This document shows, piece after piece, positions 1 through 10,200 of a DNA stretch of 34,762 nucleotides. This DNA comes from Nocardia miyunensis NBRC 108239. Its GTDB lineage: Bacteria; Actinomycetota; Actinomycetes; Mycobacteriales; Mycobacteriaceae. Position numbers and translations under genes: made by a program. Positions within the stretch are counted from its first letter, which is position 1. Each line of letters begins with the position of its first letter. Where the stretch lies: NCBI RefSeq assembly GCF_001613065.1, contig NZ_BDBQ01000122.1, positions 1-34,762 of the forward strand, in the 5' to 3' direction. The notes below the pieces were generated by a model that made no database searches, was not told where the DNA came from, and worked only from the letters and a program-made list of their open reading frames with translations.

Positions 1-1154
1 ACCTCGCCGCGCTGGGTGCGGAGGTCGAGGTGGTGGCGTGTGACGCCGCCGATCGCGCCGCCTTGGACCACGTGCTGGCGGCCGTCCCGGCGGACCACCC
101 GTTGACAGGGGTCGTCCATGCGGCCGGTGTGTTGTCGGACGGCCTGCTGGCCACGATGACACCGGAGCGAATCGCCGAGGTCCTGCGTCCGAAGGTCGAC
201 GCGGCATGGAATCTGCACGAGGCGACGAAGGACCTGGATCTGTCGATGTTCGTGCTGTATTCGTCGATCGCGGGCGTGATCGGCAACCCGGGCCAGGCGA
301 ACTATGCCGCCGCCAATGTCTTCCTCGACGCGCTGGCGCAGTATCGGCACGTCCACGGGCTGCCCGCGACGTCGATGGCGTGGGGACTGTGGGCGGAGAG
401 CACCGGGATGACCGGTACCCTCGGCGCCGCCGATATCGCCCGGTTGCGCCGGGACGGTTTCCCGCCGCTGGACATCGACGACGGTGTGGCGCTGTTCGAC
501 GCGGCCGTCGCGAGTGGCCGTGCTGATGTGGCCGCGGTCCGGATCGACCGTTCGGCGCTCGCCGCTGACGGTCGCTCGATCATGCGCGGGTTGGTGCGGC
601 CGGCTCGTCGTCGCGTGACCGCCGCGGCGGTGAGCGAATCGTCGACGTTGGCGGCGCTGGTGGCGGGTCGCACGCCGGCCGAGCAGGAACGTGTCGTGCT
701 CGACGTGATCCGGACGCAGGCCGCGGCAGTACTGGGCCACGACGATGTGGGGTCGATCGCACCGGATATCCCTTTCAAGGACATCGGTTTCGATTCGCTC
801 AGCGTCATGGAGTTCCGCAATCAGTTGGTCCGGGCGACCGGTCTGCAGTTGCCCGCGACGCTGGTATTCGACTATCCGACCGCGGAGGATCTGGCCGGCT
901 TCGTGTACCGGCAGATCGCTCCGGCGCAGGATTCCGCGGAACGGATCGCGGCCGAGATCGATGCGCTGACGCGCAGCTGCGCCGCCGCCGAGCTGTCGCC
1001 CGAGGACCGCTCGGACGTGGCACGCAGGTTGACCGCCCTCCTGCGCCAACTCGAAGACGGCGCCGCCGTCGACAGCGGCCCCGACCTCGCCGTCGACCGT
1101 CTCGACACCGCGGACGACCGCGAGCTTTTCGACTTCATCGACAACCTCGGCTGA
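1..1154 (+). CDS. Modular type I polyketide synthase, C-terminal fragment (KR-ACP-docking)
   Basis: The 5' part lies outside the window; the reading frame is open from base 3 and stops at TGA 1152-1154 (383 visible codons). The ATG at position 30 is internal and is not the start. Visible domains: the C-terminal half of a ketoreductase (about 3-600) with catalytic Lys at 192, Ser at 264, Tyr at 303 and Asn at 315; an ACP (about 696-917) whose phosphopantetheine Ser in GFDSL is at 795; and an acidic helical C-terminal docking domain ending in a DRELFDFIDNLG-type helix. The LSD triplet at 132-140 keeps the last Asp of the LDD motif and there is no A-type Trp, so a B-type KR is predicted. Whether this module also has a DH cannot be seen. 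The protein should hand its chain to the PKS starting at 1183, 28 nt downstream. Confidence 0.95.
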   Translation, partial: LAALGAEVEVVACDAADRAALDHVLAAVPADHPLTGVVHAAGVLSDGLLATMTPERIAEVLRPKVDAAWNLHEATKDLDLSMFVLYSSIAGVIGNPGQANYAAANVFLDALAQYRHVHGLPATSMAWGLWAESTGMTGTLGAADIARLRRDGFPPLDIDDGVALFDAAVASGRADVAAVRIDRSALAADGRSIMRGLVRPARRRVTAAAVSESSTLAALVAGRTPAEQERVVLDVIRTQAAAVLGHDDVGSIAPDIPFKDIGFDSLSVMEFRNQLVRATGLQLPATLVFDYPTAEDLAGFVYRQIAPAQDSAERIAAEIDALTRSCAAAELSPEDRSDVARRLTALLRQLEDGAAVDSGPDLAVDRLDTADDRELFDFIDNLG

Positions 1155-1281
1155 GCCGACGTTCTTTAGGAGCTCCCCACCGATGGCCGACAACGACGAG
1201 CTACGGCACTATCTCAAGAAGACCGCGAAAGAGCTGTACGAGACCAAACAACAACTCCGCGAGCTCACCGACCGGTCGACC
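930..1281 (+). other. Docking-domain pair between the first and second PKS proteins
   Basis: The tail (about 930-1151) has two amphipathic helices followed by an acidic terminal helix ending DFIDNLG. The head (1183-1281, residues 1-33 of the next protein) is a charged heptad-like coiled coil of the LRHYLKKTAKEL type lying directly before the first KS. This is the classic class 1 arrangement of actinomycete cis-AT PKSs, in which an acidic tail helix binds a dimeric coiled-coil head. The pairing is inferred from adjacency and class, not tested. Confidence 0.8.
1168..1172 (+). promoter_or_regulatory. Ribosome binding site for the 3601-aa PKS
   Basis: AGGAG lies 10 nt upstream of ATG 1183, inside the 28-nt gap after the previous stop (1155-1182). 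The gap is too short for a promoter plus terminator, so the two genes are probably cotranscribed. This site and the coiled-coil head that follows support ATG 1183 as the start. Confidence 0.8.
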
Positions 1282-4200
1282 GAGCCCATTGCCATCGTCG
1301 GCATGTCCTGCCGGTATCCCGGCGGTGTGCGCTCGCCCGAGGACCTGTGGCGCCTGACCGCCGACGGTGTGGACGCCGTCGGCGGCTTTCCCACCGACCG
1401 CGGATGGGATCTGCGGCGGCTGTACGACCCGGATCCGGATGTGCCTGGCACGGTGTACACCCGCGAAGGCGGATATCTCGATGCCGCCGGCGACTTCGAT
1501 GCGGCCTTCTTCGGAATCAGCCCCCGTGAGGCCGCGGCGATGGATCCGCAGCAGCGCCTGATGCTCGAAGTGTCCTGGGAGGCCCTCGAGCACGCCGGCA
1601 TCGATCCGATGACGTTGCGCGGCAGCGGAACCGGCGTCTTCGCCGGAGTCATCCACCAGAACTACGGTCCGCGCATCGGCACCTCGACCACCACCGGTGA
1701 AACGGAAGGACACGCCTACTTCGGCGTCGCGAACAGCGTGCTGTCCGGTCGCATCGCCTACACCCTGGGCTTCAAGGGCCCGGCGATTTCGGTCGACACC
1801 GCCTGCTCGTCGTCGCTGGTGGCCATTCACCTCGCATGCCAGGCGTTGCGCAACGGGGATGCCACCCTGGCGCTGGCCGGCGGCGTCACGGTGATGTCCG
1901 ACCCATCCCTGCTGATCTCGTTCGCGCGCCAGCGGGGGCTTTCCCCCGATGCCCGCTGCAAGGCGTTCGCGGCGGCCGCCGACGGCACCGGCTTTTCGGA
2001 AGGCGTCGGCATGCTGGTGCTGGAGCGGCTGTCCGAGGCTCGCCGGCTCGGCCACACCGTGCTGGCGGTGGTGCGCGGGAGCGCGGTGAATCAGGACGGC
2101 GCGAGCAACGGTCTGACCGCTCCGAACGGTCTTTCCCAGGAACGAGTCGTCGCGCAGGCGTTGGCGAACGCGGGTCTGGGTGCCTCGGATGTCGACGTGG
2201 TGGAGGCACACGGCACCGGGACGAAACTGGGCGATCCGATCGAGGCGACGGCGCTGATCGGCGTCTACGGGAAGGGCCGCGAACACGGACCGCTGCGGCT
2301 GGGCTCGCTGAAGTCGAATATCGGGCACACGCAGGCCGCCGCGGGGGTGGCCGGCGTGATCAAGATGGTGCAGGCGATGCGGCACGAGATGTTGCCGCGG
2401 ACATTGCACGTGGACGCGCCGTCGCCGCATGTGGATTGGTCGGCGGGAACGGTGCGACTGCTGCGCGGCAGCGAACCGTGGCCGGCGGGGGAGCGGGTGC
2501 GCCGGGCGGGGGTCTCGTCGTTCGGGGCCAGTGGTACCAACGCCCATTTGATCGTGGAGGAAGCGCCCGCCGAGCCGGTCACGGTCCCGGCGAGTGCGGA
2601 GGTGCCGGGTCCGGATCCCCTCGCGTCCGATGTGGTCCCGCTGGTGATTTCGGCCAAGTCCCGCGAGGCGCTGCGGGCGCAGGCGGATCGCTTGCGGCAG
2701 TGGCTGCTCGGCGATCTCGATGCCGATCCGTGGGACGTCGCCCATTCGCTGACAACGTCGCGGGCGCTGTTGGACCATCGCGGTGTGGTCCTCGGACGCG
2801 GCCGCAGCGAACTCCTCGCAGGCCTGGCCGATCTGGCGACGGACGCGCCGAACACGATCGAGTCGAAAGCGATCGCGGGGCAGACCGCCTTCCTGTTCAC
2901 CGGGCAGGGCGCCCAGCGGGCCGGGATGGGCGCCGGTTTGTACCGGGCGTTTCCGGTGTTCGCGGCGGCGCTGGACGAGGTGTGCGCGGAGTTCGACCCG
3001 CTGCTTCGCCGTTCGCTGAAGGAGGTGATGTTCGCCGATCCGGATGCGGTGCTGGATCGAACGGAGTTCACGCAGCCCGCGCTGTTCGCGTTCGAAGTGG
3101 CGTTGTTCCGGTTGGTCGAATCCTTCGGTGTGACACCGGATGTGGTGATCGGGCATTCGATCGGAGAGTTGGCGGCCGCATACGTGGCCGGGGTGTGGTC
3201 GCTGCCGGACGCGTGCGCGTTGGTGGCGGCGCGCGGCCGGTTGATGGGTGCGCTCCCCGCGGGTGGCGCGATGCTCGCCGTGGCGGTCGAGGAGGCGCGG
3301 GCGGTCGAGATCGCCGCCGATGTCGATGGCGCGGTGGAGGTCGCGGCAGTGAACGGTCCGTCCTCGACGGTCCTTTCCGGAGATGCCGACGCCATCGCGG
3401 AGATCGAGCGGCGCCTCGACGGTCACGGTGTCGAGACCCATCGGTTGCGGGTCACGCAGGCCTTTCATTCGGCGCGGATGGATCCGATGCTGGCCGAGTT
3501 CCGGTCGGTGGCCGAGAGGATCACGTACCGCCCGCCGAGCCTGCCGGTGGTGTCGAACGAGTCGGGCGATTTCGCCGGGGACGCGGTGACGCAACCGGAG
3601 TACTGGGTGCGCCAGGTACGCGGCTGTGTGCGGTTCGCGCCGGGGGTCGCGACGCTGGTGGCGACGGGAGTGCGCCGTTTCGTCGAGGTCGGCCCGAATG
3701 CGGTGCTGGCGGCGATGACTCGCGAATGTCTGGCCGAGAACCCGGAGGTCGAGTCGGCCGCTTCGGTGGTGGCGGCGGCGCGGCGCTCGGTCGACGAGGT
3801 GGTGCGATTCGCCACGGCGTTGGCGGAGCTTCAGGTGGCGGGTGCGCCGGTGAATTGGGCCCCGTGGTTCCGGGGCCGGAACGTGCGGCGAGTTCCATTG
3901 CCCACCTACGCGTTTCAGCACCGGCGGTACTGGCTGCAGCCCGCCGACGAGGTATCGCCGGCGTCGGATCATCCGATTCTGACCGGCGTGGTCGGACTGG
4001 CGGGAAGCGACGAGTGGCTGTTCACCGGCCGGCTGTCGTTGCGCACTCACCCGTGGATCGCCGACCACACGACCTACGGTGTCGTGGTCGTGCCGAGCGC
4101 GGCGTTGATCGAGTTCCTGCTCGTCGCCGGCGGCCGGATCGGATGCGGGGTGGTCGACGACCTCACCCTGCAGGCGCCGATTCTGCCGACCGCGGACGAC

Positions 4201-7200
4201 GAGATCGAGCTGCAGGTCCTGGTGCAAGCGCCCGATGGGTCCGGGCGTCGTCGGTTCGAGTTCTATTTCCGGACCTCCGCGAACGACGAATGGGTACACA
4301 ACGCGACCGGCGCGCTGGCGGCGCATCGTGACGGTGACTCGGAGTTGTCGGCACGGTTGCGGGCGGAGCAGTGGCCGCCGGCCGACGCGGAACGGGTCGA
4401 TACCGGGGGCCTGGCCGAGCGGATCTACCAGGATGCCGGGCTCGAATACGGTCCGGCGTTCATCGGGGTGCGCGCCGCATGGCAACGCGGCGACGCGGTC
4501 TTCTCCGAGGTTGTCCTCGATACCGCTGCCGCACCGGAGGCCGGCCGCCACGATCTGCATCCGGCCCTGCTGGATCTGGTGCTCCATGCGGGCTTTTCCC
4601 GATTGATGTGGCGGGACGCGGATTTCCCACCCGATACGGGCAGGTTGTTGTTCCGGTGGGGCGGCGCGCGATTCCACCGGCAGGCGGGTGAACGGCGGGC
4701 CGGGGTGACCTCGCTGCGGGTCGTCGCGATCGCGAGCGGAACCGAGACCATCTCCGTCGCGGCGGTCGATATGAACGGCGACCCGATCGTGTCGGTCGAC
4801 GCGGTGGTGATGCGCCCGTACGACCTCGGCGAGTTCCGGCGAACGCTGGTGCGCGACGACGCCGGCCTCTACGAGGTGCGGTGGGAATCCGCGCCGGTGA
4901 GCCCGGCCGCACCGCCGGCCTCGTCGATGGCGGTGCTCGCGAGCACGCCGCTGCCGGGGATCGGCACCTCTTACGGTTCCGTCGCCGATGTCGTTGCGGC
5001 CGAACGGGTTCCGGATGTGGTGGTGTGGCGCGCCGCAGCGCGGTCCACTGCCGACGCCACCGATGTCGCGGCGGCGGTGCGGGCGGAGGTGCAGGGCACG
5101 CTGGCCTTGCTGAAGTCCTGGCTCTCGCAGCGATCTCTCTCCGGCGCCCGGCTGGTGGTGGTGACGGCGGGCGGTGCCGGATTGCCCGATGCGCGACCGG
5201 ATCCGGCTGCCGCCGCGGTGTCGGGACTGGTGCGGAGTGCGCAGTCGGAGAATCCGGGGCGGTTCGTTCTGCTCGACACCGACCCCGCCACGCCGTTGGA
5301 CGGTGATCTGATCGCGGCGGTGGTGCGATCGGGTGAACCGCAGGTCGCCGTGCGCGGCCGGCAGATGCTGGTGCCTCGGTTGACGCGCGCCTCCGCGGCG
5401 GACGAGACCGGTGTCGGGGCGTCGCCGTGGGATGCGACGGTGGTGATCACCGGTGGCACCGGTGGGCTGGGCGCCCTGTTCGCCCGCCATCTGGTCGCCG
5501 AGCACGGCGTGCGCAGGCTGGTGCTGACCTCGCGCCGCGGACCCGCGGCCCCCGGTGCCGACGCCCTGGCCGCCGACCTGACACGGGCCGGAGCCGACGT
5601 CCGGGTGATCGCCTGCGACATCGCGGATCGCGAGGCGGTGCGAGAGCTGGTCGAATCCCTCGATCCCGCCGCCGGTCCGATCGCGATCGTGCATGCCGCC
5701 GGGGTGCTCGACGACGGCACCGTCGAGTCGTCGACCCGCGAGCAGGTGGATCGGGTGCTGGCGCCGAAGGTCGACGGGGCATGGCATCTGCACGACCTGT
5801 CCCGCGATCGCGACGTGTCGGCGTTCGTGCTGTTCTCCTCCGTCGCCGGAGTGCTCGGATCGCCCGGGCAGGGCAGTTACGCGGCGGCGAACGGATTCCT
5901 GGATGCCCTCGCCCAATGGCGGCGGGCAGCGGGGATGGCCGCGACCTCGGTTGCGTGGGGGCCGTGGAATCAGGGCAGCGGCATGACCGGCGAGTTGGAC
6001 GATGCGGCGCTGCGACGCTGGGCGCGCCTGGGATTGGGGCAACTCGCCGACGCCGACGGTCTGCGGCTGTTCGATGCGGCCCTCGCGCACGAGCGACCGG
6101 TACCCCTGCGGTTCGACGCGACCGTCCTGCGACGCGCATCCGACGCCGGCGTGGTTCCCGCCGTGCTGCGTGGCTTCCTGCCCCGCTCGGCGCGACCCGC
6201 ACGCACCGAATCGGCCGCGGCGTTGTCGCTGGGCGCGAGGTTGGCCGGGGTGCCGGAGGCGCAACGCCGTGATGTCGTGCTGGAGGTGGTGCGCGAGCAG
6301 GTCGCCACCGTACTGGGGCACGACTCGGGCAGCGATATCGGGCCCGGCCAGCCCTTCGACGAGATCGGTTTCGATTCGCTCGCCGCGGTGGAGTTCCGCA
6401 ACCGCCTGGCCGAGGCCACCGGCGTGCAGTTGGTATCGACCCTCGTGTTCGACCACCCGACCCCGGCGGCAGTGGCGAAACTCGTGCACTCCCGCATCGC
6501 GCCGGTCGCGGTCGACGGGCCCGCCGTCGAGCCCGTGCGCCGGGTGCGGACCGACGAACCGATCGCGATCGTGGGGATGGCGTGCCGCTTCCCGGGTGGT
6601 GTGGAATCACCGGACGAGTTGTGGGACCTCCTCGCCGCCGGAACCGACGCGACCGGCGAGTTCCCGTCGGATCGCGGCTGGGAGCTCGAGCGACTGTTCG
6701 ACCCGGACCCGGACAAACCCGGTACCGTCTACACCACCCGCGGTGGATTCCTCTACGACGCAGCCGATTTCGATCCGGGCTTTTTCGGAATCAGCCCCCG
6801 GGAAGCCGTCGCGATGGATCCGCAGCAGCGATTGCTGTTGGAAGTGTCGTGGGAAGCGTTGGAGCAGGCGGGTATCGACCCGGCGTCGCTGCGCGGCAGC
6901 GATACCGGAGTGTTCACCGGCGCCGGCGCCTCGGGCTATGTCGACCGCGTCGACGGCGAACTCGAGGGCTATCGGCTCACCGGTAACACCAGCAGCGTGA
7001 TATCCGGGCGGGTGGCCTATGTCCTCGGGCTGGAGGGGCCGGCGGTGACCGTGGACACCGCATGCTCGTCGTCGCTGGTGTCTCTGCATCTGGCCTGCCA
7101 AGCGCTGCGCCAGGGTGACAGCTCGCTGGTCCTGGCCGGCGGTGTCACCGTCGCGGCCAGCCCCTATCTGTACGTGGATTTCGCGCGGCAGCGCGGTCTT

Positions 7201-10200
7201 TCGCCCGACGGCCGGTGTAAAGCCTTCTCCGCGGAAGCCGACGGCGTCGCCTTCGCCGAAGGTGTCGGTGTGCTGGTGCTCGAGCGGCTCTCCGACGCCC
7301 GGCGCCGGGGGCACGACGTGCTCGCTCTCGTGCGCGGGACGGCGGTGAACCAGGACGGTGCGAGCAACGGTCTGACCGCGCCGAACGGTCCGTCACAAGA
7401 ACGAGTGATCGCGCAGGCACTCGCGAATGCCGGGCTCGCACCTGCCGACGTGGACGCGGTGGAGGCGCACGGGACCGGCACGCCGCTCGGTGATCCGATC
7501 GAGGCCAATGCGTTGATCGCCGCGTACGGGCAGGACCGTGGGGACCGGGAGCCGTTGCGGATCGGCTCGATCAAATCGAATATCGGGCATACCGTCGCCG
7601 CGGCCGGTGTCGGTGGCGTGATCAAGATGGTGCAGGCGCTGCGACATGAAACGCTGCCCCGGACCCTGTACGCGGATGCGCCGTCCCCGCATGTGGATTG
7701 GTCCGCGGGCGCGGTGCGGCTGTTGACGCGGCCCGAACCGTGGCCCGCGGGGGAGAAGGCGCGCCGGGCCGGTGTGTCCTCGTTCGGTGTCAGCGGCACC
7801 AACGCGCACGCGATCCTCGAGGAGGCGCCCGCCTCCCCGCCGGTCGTCTCGGCGCCGGCCGCCGACGGCCCTCGACCGGCGATGCCGTGGCTGGTGTCGG
7901 CCAAGAACGAGACCGCCCTGCGGGCGCAGGCGGCGAAGCTGCGGAACTGGCTGCTCGGCCACCCGGAGGTCGATCCGGCGGATGTGGGGCATTCCCTGGC
8001 GACCGCACGCACGCAGCACGAGTGCCGGGCGGTGCTGCTCGGTGGTGATCGCGAGCAGATGTCGGCGCGCCTCGCGGCGCTGGCGGCCGGATCGCCCTCG
8101 GCCGCAGTGGTTTCCGGCACGGTGTGCACGGGCAAGACGGCCTTCCTGTTCACCGGCCAGGGTGCGCAACGCGTCGGAATGGGAGCGGGGCTGGCAGCGG
8201 CGTTCCCGGTATTCTCCCGAGCGCTGGACGAGGTGTGCGCCCGGTTCGATCCCCTGGTGGGATGTTCGTTGCGACAGGCGATGTTCACCGGGCGCGGAAG
8301 CGAGACGGCCGCCGCGGAGACCGGGATGCTGGATCGGACCCGGTTGACCCAGCCCGCCCTGTTCGCCTTCGAGGTGGCGATGTGCCGGCTGCTGGAGTCG
8401 TTCGGTCTGAGCCCCGACCTGGTGATCGGGCATTCGATCGGCGAACTGGCCGCGGCCTATGTGGCCGGTGTGTGGTCGCTGGACGATGCCTGCGCGCTGG
8501 TCGCGGCCCGCGGGCGGTTGATGGCGGAGCTGCCGGAGGGCGGCGCGATGCTCGCTATCGCCGCATCGGAAGCCGAAGTCGCCTCGGCGACAGTCGAATT
8601 CGGGGATCGGGTGGCGATCGCGGCGGTGAACGCGCCGGCGGCCGTGGTGGTCTCGGGTGACGAGGACGCCGTCGGCGAGGTCGAGCGGGGGTTCACCGAG
8701 CAGGGCCGCCGGACGAGCCGACTGCGGGTCTCGCACGCGTTCCATTCCGCCCGGATGGAACCGATGCTGGCCGAGTTCGAGAAGGCGGCGGCCGGCGTGT
8801 CCTGCGGCGTCCCACGCATTCCACTGGTGTCGAACGTCTCGGGCCGGATCGCCGGCGAGGACATCTCGACTCCGGGGTACTGGGTGTCGCAGGTGCGTGC
8901 CGCGGTGCGTTTCGCGCCGGGTGTCGAGACTCTGGTGGCGGCGGGCGTGCGCCGCTTCCTCGAAGTCGGGCCCGACGCGGTGTTGGCGGCGATGACGCGG
9001 CAGACCCTTCCCGCGGAGATCGAGGCGCGCTCCGCGGTCGCCGCGGCGGCCCGCCGCGAGCACGACGAGGTCGAGCAGTTCCTGACACTGCTCGGCCGAG
9101 CGCATATCGCCGGACTGCCCGTCGACTGGACTCGGCTGTTCGCCGACCGCCGCAACACCCGGGTGGCTCTGCCCACCTACGCCTTCGAACATCGCCGGTA
9201 CTGGCTCGATCCCGCCGCCGGGGGCTCCCGGAATACTTCGGAGCATCCGCTGCTCACCGACGTGGTGCGCGTGGGCGATCGCGACGAGTGGCTGTTCACC
9301 GGGCGGCTGTCGCTACGCACCCAGCCATGGATCGCCGACCACACCAGCTACGGAGTGGTGCTCGTCCCGAGCGCCGCGCTCATGGAGCTGCTGTTGGTCG
9401 CCGGTCGGCGGATCGGATGTGGCGCGGTGGACGAGCTCACCCTCGAGGCGCCGATTCTCCCGCCGGCGCAGGGCGATGTCGAGCTTCAGGTGCTGGTGCG
9501 GGAACCGGATCCGGCGGGCCGGCGACCGTTCACCTTCCATTACCGGCTACCCGGCCGGGACCTCGAATGGGCGCGTAATGCCAGTGGTGTGCTGAGCGGC
9601 GAGCAACCGGCCGGCCTCGGACTCGCCGAAATCCTGCGAACCGAGGCGTGGCCACCGGCCGACGCCGACCCGGTCGATCCCGGATGGATTCCGGCCCAGG
9701 TCGCCCGCGTCGCCGGTCTGGAGTACGGGCCCTCGTTCATCGGCATCGACGCCGCATGGCGGCGGGGTGACACGATCTTCTCCGAGGTCACCTTGAACCG
9801 AGAAGTCCCGTCCGATCGGTTCCAGTTGCATCCGGCGCTGTTCGATATGGCCCTGCATGCCGGACTCGTCTGTTTGATCTGGTCCGACGACCCCGGTGAC
9901 CGTACCGAGGGCAAGCTCCTGTTCCGCTGGGGTGCAACGCAATTCCATACCACCGCGCGGGTGACCACGCTGCGGGTGATGGCCGTCCGGCGCGGCACCG
10001 AGACGACCAGCGTCGTGGCCGTCGATCAGGACGGAAAGCCGGTGTTCTCCGTCGACGAGGTGGTGATGCGTTCCTACGACGCCGAGCAGTTGCGCGCCAC
10101 GCTGCCCGGTGCAGGTGCGAGCCGGTACGGGTTGCGCTGGGCGGTGGTCGAGCCCGGCGAGCCTCTTGCGACCGGGCGTACCGCCCTGCTCGGCACCGCG

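Noticed and set aside
30..32. ATG at 30 as a gene start
   Set aside because: The frame is open upstream to the window edge and the upstream codons continue the ketoreductase, so this is an internal GTG-GTG-GCG region of a truncated gene and not an initiation site.
1801..1809. KSQ-type loading domains
   Set aside because: All seven KS domains have Cys in DTACSSS, so none is a decarboxylating loading KS.
1836..4331. Long + strand open frame in another phase inside protein 2
   Set aside because: It overlaps intact KS-AT-DH coding sequence and its translation is Gly/Arg-rich without any domain.
4825..5430. Enoylreductase or methyltransferase between DH and KR
   Set aside because: The DH-KR interval in every module is only the size of the KR structural subdomain, and no ER or MT motif was seen.
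1201..6489. Antisense open frame of 1762 codons
   Set aside because: It lies entirely opposite the protein 2 coding region, has an Arg/Gly/His/Pro-rich composition with no recognisable domain, and is the expected product of GC-rich third positions on the other strand.
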